A stretch of 64,000 nucleotides of DNA from Chitinophaga pendula (lineage in GTDB: Bacteria; Bacteroidota; Bacteroidia; Chitinophagales; Chitinophagaceae): assembly GCF_020386615.1 (NCBI RefSeq), contig NZ_CP077769.1, forward strand, positions 3,534,001 to 3,598,000, written 5' to 3'. The position numbers and the translations under genes are program-made. Below the pieces are notes generated by a model, which saw nothing but the letters and a program-made list of their open reading frames with translations, made no database searches and had not been told where the DNA came from. This document shows, one piece after another, positions 9,986-18,491 of the stretch. The first letter of the stretch is position 1; the number at the start of each line of letters is the position of its first letter.

Positions 9986-10021
9986 GAGTCTTGTAGTTTA
10001 TACTACAAGACTCTTTTTTTT
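9986..10021 (+). terminator. Intrinsic terminator after the nucleoside transporter
   Basis: 12-bp perfect stem GAGTCTTGTAGT / ACTACAAGACTC with a TTAT loop, followed by eight T. Confidence 0.92.
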
Positions 10022-10162
10022 GGGTCTGACGTAGTAGAAAACAAGTTCATCGACATGCAGCGGCCGCCGATAGAAATTGTGAGGGATGAATATTTGTTTT
10101 GTATTATCTTGCTATAGCGGCCCCCCGCTCCAGGAAAACCACAACCTTTAAACTCTATACTA

Positions 10163-12298
10163 TTGCGCACTTTTACTCTATTGTTCTTCCTATATATGCT
10201 GACCCAACAAGCCCAGGGACAGCGTACATGTGCCTCTGCCGACGCGCTCCAGGAAAGGATCAAAAAAAGCCCCTACCTGCTGAACAAACAGCAGCAAATC
10301 GAACAGCAACTCCTACAGCTCCGGCAGATGAAGAGCAACCAACGGGAAGCGGCTCAACCTGTCAGCATTCCAGTAGTAGTGCACATTGTACTACAAAATC
10401 CAGCCCAGATAACTGATGCACAGGTATTTTCCCAGATTGCTGTTTTAAATCGGGATTATACAGCCACAAATACGGATATCAGCAAGGTGCCTGCGGTATG
10501 GAAATCCATTATCGGTAATACACAATACCAGTTTTGCCTGGCCCAACGTACACCTAATGGAGACCCCTCCAACGGGATCATCCGGGTTGCCACTACCAAA
10601 GCCTCTTTCAGCAACCCGCTGAATGCGGTGCCGGATGTGAAGCATGCCAATACCGGTGGATCCAATGCGTGGGATCCGAGAAAATATCTTAATATATGGG
10701 TATGTCAGATTGAAGGTAGTACCCTGGGGGTTGCCACCTCTCCTTCCATGTTCCCGGATGATGAAGATGGTGTTGTAATCCTCTATACTGGTTTTGGCAC
10801 GGAAGGTACTGCCAAGGCCCCCTTCAACCTGGGCCGTACGGTAACGCACGAGATCGGGCACTATTTCGGCCTGCGACATATATGGGGAGACGATGATGCG
10901 GATGGTACCGCCCGCTGTACCGTGGATGATGGTGTAGATGATACACCACTCCAGGGGAAAAGAAACTTCAATTGTCCAACTTTTCCGTTCACTGATAATT
11001 GTTCTCCTGCTGTACCCGGCATTATGTTCATGAACTTTATGGACTATGTGGATGATGCCTGCATGTACCTGTTTTCTGCCGGTCAGTCAGAACGTATGCG
11101 CAATACATTAACGGCTGTACGTCCTTACCTGCTTACTTCGGATGGCTGTACGCCTGTGAACCTGGCAGAACAGGATGCCAGTATTCAGACTGTATTGTCC
11201 CCCATCGGACAACAATGCAGCGAGGATATTGTCCCCAGGGTATTGCTGAGAAACAGGGGCAGCCGGGCTATTACCAATGTACAGATACAGTACAGGATCG
11301 ATAACGGAACACCACTATCCTTTAACTGGACTGGTAACCTGGCCAGCCTGCAGCAGACAGAGGTTGTATTGCCTTCCAGTACAAGTAGTGCGGGCATCCA
11401 TACTATTACGGCCTATAGTACCTTACCTAATGGGGTCGTTGACCAGAATACCGCCAATGATACTGCAAAAGCTGGTTTCCGGTATGATAACAGTCCTCCG
11501 TTTCCTTTTTCGGAGGGTTTCGAAGGTAATACGTTCCCTCCTGCTTCATGGGAAATATTTAATCCTGACAACAGCTTCACCTGGGAAAAGACCCGGGATG
11601 CAGCCCGTAGCGGTAGTGCGTCTGTGGTGATGCGTAATCTCGGATATGCTACAAATGGTCAGATCGATGACCTGGTGTCTCCCGTATTTGATGGTCGCCA
11701 GGAAGATTCCGTATTCCTATTGTTTGATGTCGCGGCTGCACTGCAATCAGATCCTTCTTCCAATAATCTATGGGATAGCCTGGAGGTCCTGATCACTACA
11801 GACTGTGGTAAAACGCTTAAAAGTCTTTATAAACGTGGTGGCCCTGATTTTGTAACCCGGAAAACGCCGGTATTGACCGAGTTTGTTCCTGGCAACAATG
11901 AATGGCGCCGGGACTCTATTAACCTGACTCCCTATATCAAACAGGGTAAATTCAGGATTATTTTCCGTAATTATTCCAACTACGAGAATAACATCTACCT
12001 GGATAATATCAATCTGACGGCTAAAAAAGTCAATAGCAAGCTGCGTGAAAAAGGGGTGCTGGTGACGCCCAATCCGACCAGCGACCTGGTGCTCGTTTCC
12101 TTCTATGAGCGTCCAACAGACCTAGAAGCCGTCAATATCTACAATGCAATGGGGCAACTGATCGCCCAACAACCAGCTACTGCTCTTAACAACAATCGTC
12201 TTACCTTTGATTTGGTAAATGAGCCAAATGGTGTTTATTTTGTAAAATTAATTTACAAGAACCGGGCGCAGACCATTAAAATATCAAAAGTAAGATGA
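10163..12298 (+). CDS. M43-type (cytophagalysin-like) metalloprotease with T9SS sorting domain
   Basis: 711 aa. No ATG gives a signal peptide; the TTG at 10163 gives a hydrophobic N-terminus ending in QAQGQ and is the best start. The catalytic motif is THEIGHYFGLRH (H229, E230, H233, G236, H239), the full metzincin HExxHxxGxxH. It is followed by DDGVDDTP and NFMDYVDDACMYLF, which fits the M43/cytophagalysin pattern with its Met-turn. A jelly-roll-like region follows. Residues about 630-711 are a type A C-terminal sorting domain (VTPNPTSDLVLVSF, NGVYFVKLIYKN, IKISKVR), so it should pass the outer membrane by T9SS. Its stop overlaps the mqnE start by ATGA. Confidence 0.9.
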   Translation: MRTFTLLFFLYMLTQQAQGQRTCASADALQERIKKSPYLLNKQQQIEQQLLQLRQMKSNQREAAQPVSIPVVVHIVLQNPAQITDAQVFSQIAVLNRDYTATNTDISKVPAVWKSIIGNTQYQFCLAQRTPNGDPSNGIIRVATTKASFSNPLNAVPDVKHANTGGSNAWDPRKYLNIWVCQIEGSTLGVATSPSMFPDDEDGVVILYTGFGTEGTAKAPFNLGRTVTHEIGHYFGLRHIWGDDDADGTARCTVDDGVDDTPLQGKRNFNCPTFPFTDNCSPAVPGIMFMNFMDYVDDACMYLFSAGQSERMRNTLTAVRPYLLTSDGCTPVNLAEQDASIQTVLSPIGQQCSEDIVPRVLLRNRGSRAITNVQIQYRIDNGTPLSFNWTGNLASLQQTEVVLPSSTSSAGIHTITAYSTLPNGVVDQNTANDTAKAGFRYDNSPPFPFSEGFEGNTFPPASWEIFNPDNSFTWEKTRDAARSGSASVVMRNLGYATNGQIDDLVSPVFDGRQEDSVFLLFDVAAALQSDPSSNNLWDSLEVLITTDCGKTLKSLYKRGGPDFVTRKTPVLTEFVPGNNEWRRDSINLTPYIKQGKFRIIFRNYSNYENNIYLDNINLTAKKVNSKLREKGVLVTPNPTSDLVLVSFYERPTDLEAVNIYNAMGQLIAQQPATALNNNRLTFDLVNEPNGVYFVKLIYKNRAQTIKISKVR

Positions 12299-13482
12299 CG
12301 ATGAGACAAGATTTTCTGCCTGTTCAAACGCTATTGCAGCAGTCTTCACTGGATGCTGCACTGAAGAAGATCGCTGAAAAGGTGCTGGCACAGGAGAGAC
12401 TGACACAAGAGGAAGGCATTACTTTATTCGAAAAAGGAGAAGTAGGATTTGTAGGAGCATTAGCCAACTATGAGCGCGAACGCCGCCATGGCGATAAAAC
12501 GTATTTCAACCGTAACTTTCATATTGAGCCGACGAATGTCTGCATTTTTACTTGCCACTTCTGTTCCTATTCCCGTTTATATAAGAATAAGGAAGATGGT
12601 TGGGAACTGAGTATAGACCAGATGCTAGACATCGTAAAAGGCTATGACGGTCAACCTGTTACAGAAGTGCATATTGTAGGAGGGGTGCATCCTAAGATGA
12701 ACCTGGATTTCTTCTGCGAATTGCTGAGTAAAATAAGGGCACATCGACCAGATCTGCATTTAAAAGGATTTACAGCAGTAGAGCTGGATTATATGTTCCG
12801 GAAGGCCAAACTGAGCGTTAAAGAAGGCATGCAGAAGCTGTATGATGCCGGTCTACAGTCAATGCCTGGTGGTGGAGCTGAGATCTTCCATCCCGACATA
12901 CGCTCCCGGATATGCCATGATAAAGTAGATGCAGATGGGTGGTTAAACATTCACCAGACTGCTCATGAGCTGGGTATGCATACCAATGCTACCATGCTTT
13001 ACGGTCATGTGGAAGAATTCTGGCATCGCATCGATCATATGGAAAGGCTACGCTCCCTTCAGGACCGGACACATGGATTCAACACTTTTATCCCATTGAA
13101 ATTCCGAAACAAAGGGAATGATATGGCGAATGTGGCTGAAAGCAGTATCGTAGAAGACCTGCGTATGTATGCTATCGCGCGTTTGTACCTGGACAACTTC
13201 CCACACCTGAAAGCCTACTGGCCTATGCTGGGAAGAAATACCGCCCAGCTCACCCTCTCCTTTGGAGTAAATGACCTGGATGGTACCATCGATGATACGA
13301 CTAAGATCTATTCCATGGCCGGAGCAGAAGAACAGACACCTTCCATGAGTACAGCCCAACTTGCAATGCTGATCAGACAAGCTGGCCGTCGTCCGGTAGA
13401 AAGAGATACCGTATACAACGAGATCAAAGACTACACAGATGAGGCGTTTTCTGAAGCAGAACTGTCTCCGGCAGATAATTGA
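12295..13482 (+). CDS. mqnE: Aminofutalosine synthase (radical SAM, menaquinone synthesis)
   Basis: 395 aa. Radical SAM enzyme with the cluster motif CIFTCHFC (C83, C87, C90) and an MqnE-like PGGGAEIF. MqnE joins 3-(1-carboxyvinyl)oxybenzoate to SAM to form aminofutalosine in the futalosine route to menaquinone. MqnC is the closest alternative; the AEIF motif and the first-half sequence favour MqnE. The start at 12295 overlaps the previous stop (ATGA). A second ATG at 12301 is also possible. No other mqn gene is in the window. A strong terminator follows. Confidence 0.88.
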   Translation: MTMRQDFLPVQTLLQQSSLDAALKKIAEKVLAQERLTQEEGITLFEKGEVGFVGALANYERERRHGDKTYFNRNFHIEPTNVCIFTCHFCSYSRLYKNKEDGWELSIDQMLDIVKGYDGQPVTEVHIVGGVHPKMNLDFFCELLSKIRAHRPDLHLKGFTAVELDYMFRKAKLSVKEGMQKLYDAGLQSMPGGGAEIFHPDIRSRICHDKVDADGWLNIHQTAHELGMHTNATMLYGHVEEFWHRIDHMERLRSLQDRTHGFNTFIPLKFRNKGNDMANVAESSIVEDLRMYAIARLYLDNFPHLKAYWPMLGRNTAQLTLSFGVNDLDGTIDDTTKIYSMAGAEEQTPSMSTAQLAMLIRQAGRRPVERDTVYNEIKDYTDEAFSEAELSPADN

Positions 13483-13501
13483 TAAACATTCTTATAATTA
13501 T

Positions 13502-13540
13502 AAAAGGCAAAAGGAGTTCTATGAGCTCCTTTTGCCTTTT
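13502..13540 (+). terminator. Intrinsic terminator after mqnE
   Basis: 15-bp perfect stem AAAAGGCAAAAGGAG / CTCCTTTTGCCTTTT with a 9-base loop; the 3' arm itself ends in four T. Confidence 0.88.
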
Positions 13541-13593
13541 ATTGAATATTCTTGGGTAAATCAAATGACGTAAAACTTTACTACCTTCATCCT

Positions 13594-14151
13594 ATGAGAA
13601 TTGCACAATTTATGCTTGTGACTACTAAATGGATATTCAATATTGCCCTGTGCCTTTATATCACAGGATGTCAGAATAAAGGTAACAATAATAGCGGTAG
13701 TACTACCTCCACACCTGCTGCGACTCCCGCGCCCCCAGCTACAGCTCCTGACAATGGTCCTGCCTTTAAAAAAGAAGGGGAACTGTTTTTCATCGGTAAA
13801 GCTAAGAACGATACGATCCGTAAGATTGACATAGAGTTGGCTACCACAGATGAAGAACGTGCTAACGGGCTGATGAACCGCAAATCCATGAGTGATGATC
13901 AAGGTATGCTTTTTGTGTTTCCGGCAGCTGAAGAGCAATCATTCTGGATGAAAAACACTTATATCTCTCTCGATATTATCTATGTCAACGAACAGTTGGA
14001 GATCGTATCCGTTCAAAAATATGCTACTCCGTTATCTGAAGAGAGTCTCCCTTCCTATAAGAAAGCGATGTATGTAGTCGAGGTAAATGCGGGTTTCTGC
14101 GACAAATACCACATTGCTTACGGTGATCGTATCTCCTTTATTAAACAGTGA
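13594..14151 (+). CDS. DUF192-domain lipoprotein
   Basis: The ATG at 13594 gives 185 aa; a later ATG at 13612 is also possible, and the TTG at 13552 gives a poorer signal peptide. A lipobox ends at YITGC, followed by a Ser/Thr/Pro/Ala-rich linker, then the DUF192 fold: TTDEERANGLMNRKSM, GMLFVFP, FWMKNTYISLDIIYV and NAGFCDKYHIAYGDRI. DUF192 proteins are small beta-barrel proteins of unclear function, often exported. It ends six bases before the convergent thioesterase gene. Family confident, role unknown. Confidence 0.88.
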   Translation: MRIAQFMLVTTKWIFNIALCLYITGCQNKGNNNSGSTTSTPAATPAPPATAPDNGPAFKKEGELFFIGKAKNDTIRKIDIELATTDEERANGLMNRKSMSDDQGMLFVFPAAEEQSFWMKNTYISLDIIYVNEQLEIVSVQKYATPLSEESLPSYKKAMYVVEVNAGFCDKYHIAYGDRISFIKQ

Positions 14152-14157
14152 TAGTGT

Positions 14158-14880
14158 TTAGACGCCAATCTGTTCGGTCTGCACGATGATCTTACGGGCA
14201 ATAATGTCCATGATCTCGCGAGCATGCTCGAATATAAAGAAGTGTTTTCCTTTCATTCTCCTGAAATCAATCGGGCGGCTGCTTTCCAATTGCCATAACT
14301 TAATATCCTCCATTGTCATATCTTCCTCTGTACCGGTGATAACGGTAAATGGCAGATCTAACGGTCCTTTACTCTCATAGGCGTACGTTTCGTTCAGGTG
14401 AAAGTCTGCCCGGAGGATAGGCTCAATATATTCCAGCAGGTCCTCGTTCTGTAATATTTCTTCAGGACTACCGTCCAACCGGCGGATCTCCTCAATAAAT
14501 TCTTTCTTGGGCAATAGGTGACGTTTCTTTTCTTTACGCGAAGGAGCAGAAGGTCCGGTAGTGCCGGTCACAAAAATGTGCAAAGGTGCCGGATGCCCTT
14601 TACTGAGAATTTTCCTGGTAAGCAGGTGAGTGATCAGTCCTCCCAAGCTATGACCATAAATCGCATAGGGACGTTCTTCCAGGTGAGGTTTTACCTGTTG
14701 ATAAAGATCCTCTAATAGCACTTCCATGTCGGTCAGCAGCTCTTCGCCCATTCTTGACCCGCGGCCCGGGTACTCCAGGGGTAAAAGGTTCAGGAAAGAT
14801 GGGGCCTTCTGTTGGTAATCCCTGTAGGAGTATCTACTTCCTCCTGCGAAGGGAAGACAAAACAGGTTAACTTTCTTCAT
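14158..14880 (-). CDS. Type II thioesterase (GrsT/TesA-like alpha/beta hydrolase)
   Basis: 240 aa. The N-terminus has FCLPFAGGS, and PLEYPGRGSRM is the typical thioesterase II motif. The nucleophile elbow is YGHSLGG with Ser78, and the C-terminal GKHFFIFEHA brings the catalytic His. Such enzymes remove wrong acyl groups from carrier proteins of nonribosomal peptide or polyketide synthases. No such synthase lies within this window, so the partner is elsewhere or the enzyme has another acyl substrate. The start ATG at 14880 is clear and it has no same-strand operon partner closer than 160 bases. Confidence 0.9.
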   Translation of the reverse strand: MKKVNLFCLPFAGGSRYSYRDYQQKAPSFLNLLPLEYPGRGSRMGEELLTDMEVLLEDLYQQVKPHLEERPYAIYGHSLGGLITHLLTRKILSKGHPAPLHIFVTGTTGPSAPSRKEKKRHLLPKKEFIEEIRRLDGSPEEILQNEDLLEYIEPILRADFHLNETYAYESKGPLDLPFTVITGTEEDMTMEDIKLWQLESSRPIDFRRMKGKHFFIFEHAREIMDIIARKIIVQTEQIGV

Positions 14881-15004
14881 GATATAGTATTAATCGGGTT
14901 CTCGCTAATGTTCAAACGCCCATTTAAGGCACTCTAATTTACTGCTTTTTGTCATAATGTAACAGTGACAGGGGGGATTAACATAAACATCATGCTATTC
15001 TATA

Positions 15005-15034
15005 GCTGGCCGGAGCTTGTTATATCCGGCCAGC
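15005..15034 (-). terminator. Hairpin after the Rnk-like gene, possible terminator
   Basis: 10-bp perfect stem GCTGGCCGGA / TCCGGCCAGC with a 10-base loop, 8 bases after the stop of the minus-strand gene at 15042. The downstream minus-strand sequence is only mildly T-rich, so termination is uncertain. Confidence 0.5.
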
Positions 15035-15041
15035 GGTATGG

Positions 15042-15422
15042 TTATGCGTCTGTTTTTTCGATGGGCTCTACTTTTAATATCTGCAGACTCGTCTTACCTG
15101 CGGGCACCTCCCATAGCACAACATCTCCTTCCCGGTATCCCAATAGGGCGGTACCAATAGGTGATAAGATCGACATTTTGCCAGATTGGATATTTGCCTG
15201 TCCGGGTAATACCAACTCTACCTGCCGGACCCGACCACTGCGTTCGTCCCTGAACTCCACTTTAGAATGCAGTTTTACGACATCTGCCGGCATTCGCTCT
15301 TTCTTACGTATTACTGCTCGCTCCAATTCTGCCTTTAATGGTTCACTACCAGCTACTTGCATACAAATACTCTTCAATATCTGATAATCATGATCAGATA
15401 CTATAATATGATGTTGTTTCAT
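15042..15422 (-). CDS. GreA/GreB C-terminal-domain protein (Rnk-like)
   Basis: 126 aa. It has an N-terminal short helical part (DHDYQILKSI) and then the GreA/GreB/Rnk C-terminal FKBP-like domain: VELVLPGQA, KMSILSPIGTALLGYREGD and WEVPAGKTSLQILKV. It lacks the long coiled coil that carries the acidic tip of GreA, so it should bind RNA polymerase without cleavage-stimulating activity, like Rnk. Rnk in enterobacteria is called a nucleoside diphosphate kinase regulator. A possible -7 box (TATATTTG at 15712-15719, minus strand) would leave a leader of nearly 300 bases. Confidence 0.85.
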   Translation of the reverse strand: MKQHHIIVSDHDYQILKSICMQVAGSEPLKAELERAVIRKKERMPADVVKLHSKVEFRDERSGRVRQVELVLPGQANIQSGKMSILSPIGTALLGYREGDVVLWEVPAGKTSLQILKVEPIEKTDA

Positions 15423-16057
15423 TGTGATAAAGTCTATATGATGAAAAGAAGGGATTTATGTTACTGCCAGGTAGGACGTATAGCGGCATAACGGGTATGC
15501 ATCATCCGGCACATACGAACGTGCAGACTGGCACTTGTCCCGGAGCAACTGGCAGTAACAGGTAAAGTTGTCCGGGCTTATTTATTGAAGTCTTTTGGAC
15601 AGGAGAAAAATGGCAACAGGTGGGTACGCAATGTAGAAAAGATACATTGACAGCCGGAAAGAGGTAATATGTATGTTGCCTGATTCAAGAAATATGAAGT
15701 CCTGATATCTACAAATATAAGCAATTAAAAGAAGTGCTGATACACCCAGGTTGGATCGGAAGGCTACAGTTTCATCCAATCCGGTGAGGATATACCAGCA
15801 CAAGGGATAACAAACCAGAGGTCTTTCAATAAATACATGATCACATATTTTATGGGATCAACAACAATGTAAAATTAAGCATTGATATATGATTATCAGT
15901 ATTTTACACAACTACAGGAGTACTACATAGCGAACAAAAAGATTACTACAAAACGTCTACAAATGAGGAGAACGCTTTCTCCAGTATATAAATAAAAAGC
16001 CGCCCGGTACTGCTATCAGACCCAGACGGCTATACGTATTTTAGCTAATAAAAGGCG
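15423..16057. other. 635-base gene-poor region with inverted repeat and possible gene remnant
   Basis: An 11-bp perfect inverted repeat (GTTACTGCCAG at 15460-15470, CTGGCAGTAAC at 15549-15559) brackets 78 bases. A second imperfect hairpin (CCCGG...CCGGG) lies around 15538-15576. To the right is a short hydrophobic frame described separately. TATATTTG at 15712-15719 on the minus strand is a -7-like box. No full-length gene is visible. Confidence 0.5.
15582..15838 (-). pseudogene. Possible decayed C-terminal piece of a multi-pass membrane protein
   Basis: An open frame from about 15803 to 15582 has no ATG but reads like two membrane segments (SALLLIAYICRYQDFIFL and MYLFYIAYPPVAIFLLSKR). A second frame starting with the ATG at 15838 encodes MYLLKDLWFVIP and is out of register by two bases. 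Joined by a frameshift they give a continuous hydrophobic sequence of about 85 residues resembling the last helices of acyltransferase-3-type membrane enzymes. This is a weak resemblance. It may equally be chance in AT-rich DNA. Confidence 0.25.
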
Positions 16058-18343
16058 TTATTTCAGCTCTGCCGCTGTAAATGGTTTTAGCCTGGTTTTA
16101 TATTGTGCCCGCACTTGTTGCACATCTTTTTCTGTTACCTTTTCTGCCCGGTTGCTCCAGGCACTACGTATAAAACTGATGGCCTGTGCGATGTCAGCAT
16201 CGGAAAATTCATCGTTGCTCGCGATGCCCGGCATGTCTCCGTTAATCTCTGGAGACTTGTATACTTTACCATTTACCTCAACGGGGCCGGTCAGTCCATA
16301 CAGAATGATTTTGATCAATCGTTCTTTGGGGCCTGTTACCAGCTGGCTTTGATTCAGCGGCGGCGCCAATGATTGAATACCTTCCCCATCAGCTCCGTGG
16401 CAGGTCTGGCAGATTGTCTTGAACAACATGCTTCCACGAGGGTACTGTTTGAACAATGCTTCGTCCATTTTTGACTGACGACGGCTGGAAATATCCTTTA
16501 GTATTTTATCGAGACGTTTTCTGATCACTAATGTCGAATCGTTGTTCCAGCGGCGGATGGAAGTAAGTAGCGCCTGTTCTCTTCCTTGTGCATTATTAAT
16601 AGCGGCATCCGCGACATAACGGTTTTGGGCATATGAATGCACCAGCAGTTCTTCCAGTTGTTTGCCAGTAGCAGGTTGTAATTTTGATATTACGGGTAAC
16701 AACAATGCGAGGGAAGGAGCTACATCAGTATCTTTTACCATCGGTAGTAACTCAGCAGTGATGCGCCCGATATTCTCCGGTGTCGCAATAGAAGGAATTG
16801 TCCATAGGGCCACCTGTTTTATAGCTGGCAGTTGCATATGTAGCAGCGGTAGCAGATCTTCTGCCTGTAAAGCCCCCAACCCTTCCAATGTCCATAAGGT
16901 ATGTATCAGGCCGGTAAGATGGTCTGTATGACGCAGTCTTTCTTTTAAGGACGGCACCAAAATAGTAAAATGATGATCTATAATCAGTTGCTGCGCCATA
17001 TCACTGATAGCGCCATCTGGATGATCCAGCAGGGCCATTAGTTTCTCCGGAACAATGGGAATTGGCAGGATACGCGGGCTGTTACCTTTGGGTACGATAC
17101 GATATATGCGACCGCAGTTAAGCGGCGTGGTCAGCTGCCGATCTTTTATTTCATTTTTCAGGTAACCGGTCAGGTAGGTTTTGTGCTGTATGATCCCCCT
17201 GTACATATCGAGTATATATAAAGCACCATCGGGGCCATTATACATGCTGACGGGCCGGAAACGTTCATCCTTACTTGCCAGGAATTCACGCCCTTGGTAT
17301 GCCTGCCGTCCAGTTACGAGGTACCCGCTATCTTTTAATATATTCCTTTTTATCAGATTGGCGGAAGGCTCGGCTACGAAAGCATTCCCTGTGTACGTTT
17401 TGCCGAGGAGGTTTCCCCTGTAGACGAGTGGTCCGCAGGCGGCGGTGAAGTTGACCAACCGCAAGCTGTCATCCAGTATGCCTTTAATATATCCCCGGTT
17501 TACGCCCGGGGTTGGCCGAATGGGGTACACCCGGTTGTCAGGAACGATATTCTCATCATATCCGCTTACCCTGCGTTGTTGTGTGTTTGCATGTCCTAAT
17601 CCGGGGCTGAAATAATCCCCGATCAGGTTTTCAGAGTTGTTATTATAAAATAGTCGCCCCATATCATCCTGGCTGATCCCCCACTGGCCCCGGAAATGGG
17701 TGGGTTCCTTCAGCCATTTATTGCCTGCTTTCCGGTACCGCACATCTGATTTGGCACTGTAGATCCAATTGTCCATGGCGCGCAACAGTCCATTAGGCTG
17801 GTGTTCGACATTTCCTCCCGCCGCATATTGATCATCTACCAGGGTCTTTTTCCCTGCCCGGTCGCCCTCTTCTATCGTGACATACCATAGGCGCGGGGGT
17901 TCTGCGACTAGCAATCCATTCTCTACCAGACAGATGGCCCTTGGTAATACCAGTGAGTCCAGAAATATCTTGCGGCTGTCGACTACTCCATCTTTATTGG
18001 TATCCTCCAGGATGACGATCTTCCCGTTGGCCACTTCTTCTCCTGTACCCAATGTGTCCGGCATATAACCGGTCATTTCCACTACCCACATACGCCCCAG
18101 GTGGTCGAAGGTCATCGCTACCGGTACGAATACCAGGGGTTCTGCAGCGACCAGTTGCACTTCCATACCTGGGTCAACTACCATCTTTGCTATGGCGGCC
18201 TTGCCGTCGAGTACGGCAGATTCCGCATATTGTTGTCTGATGGTCAATGAGTCACCGGACTTGTTTTTTACACCCGCAGCGTGTTGTTGGCAAGCCAGTA
18301 AAAAAAACAGGAATACCCCTAGCAAATGATTGCCGTATTTCAT
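16058..18343 (-). CDS. PVC-type heme-binding CxxCH lipoprotein: beta-propeller, HEAT-like repeats, cytochrome c
   Basis: 761 aa from the ATG at 18343; the longer frame would need a TTG at 18370. The lipobox Cys18 lies in FLLACQQ. Residues about 35-400 form a propeller-type domain typical of membrane-bound dehydrogenase/PVC-type proteins (MTFDHLGRMWVVEMTGY, NKDGVVD, GPDGALYILDMYRG). The middle is helical and HEAT-like. The end is a cytochrome c domain with CQTCH (645-649) and a likely Met ligand in NGDMPG. It should oxidise a sugar-like or other small substrate at the cell surface or periplasm; the substrate is not known. It lies just downstream of the CDC-like operon on the same strand. Confidence 0.85.
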   Translation of the reverse strand: MKYGNHLLGVFLFFLLACQQHAAGVKNKSGDSLTIRQQYAESAVLDGKAAIAKMVVDPGMEVQLVAAEPLVFVPVAMTFDHLGRMWVVEMTGYMPDTLGTGEEVANGKIVILEDTNKDGVVDSRKIFLDSLVLPRAICLVENGLLVAEPPRLWYVTIEEGDRAGKKTLVDDQYAAGGNVEHQPNGLLRAMDNWIYSAKSDVRYRKAGNKWLKEPTHFRGQWGISQDDMGRLFYNNNSENLIGDYFSPGLGHANTQQRRVSGYDENIVPDNRVYPIRPTPGVNRGYIKGILDDSLRLVNFTAACGPLVYRGNLLGKTYTGNAFVAEPSANLIKRNILKDSGYLVTGRQAYQGREFLASKDERFRPVSMYNGPDGALYILDMYRGIIQHKTYLTGYLKNEIKDRQLTTPLNCGRIYRIVPKGNSPRILPIPIVPEKLMALLDHPDGAISDMAQQLIIDHHFTILVPSLKERLRHTDHLTGLIHTLWTLEGLGALQAEDLLPLLHMQLPAIKQVALWTIPSIATPENIGRITAELLPMVKDTDVAPSLALLLPVISKLQPATGKQLEELLVHSYAQNRYVADAAINNAQGREQALLTSIRRWNNDSTLVIRKRLDKILKDISSRRQSKMDEALFKQYPRGSMLFKTICQTCHGADGEGIQSLAPPLNQSQLVTGPKERLIKIILYGLTGPVEVNGKVYKSPEINGDMPGIASNDEFSDADIAQAISFIRSAWSNRAEKVTEKDVQQVRAQYKTRLKPFTAAELK

Positions 18344-18441
18344 ACTATACCCAAGGTTAATCGATTGCAAAAAACTAAAGTACTACAGCGCCTTGAGAAA
18401 TAATAATTTTTTGGGGGGAACGGCGGCGGGCGTTCATAGGT

Positions 18442-18473
18442 GCGAAAGGCTGACCTTTCGGCCAGCCTTTCGC
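18442..18473. terminator. Hairpin between the long CDC-like gene and the PVC-type gene
   Basis: 11-bp perfect stem GCGAAAGGCTG / CAGCCTTTCGC with a 10-base loop, just after the stop of the CDC-like operon (18492). No clear T-run follows on either strand, so it may be a weak terminator or an mRNA-end stabiliser. Confidence 0.4.
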
Positions 18474-18491
18474 TAAATAATTCTTGTGTAA

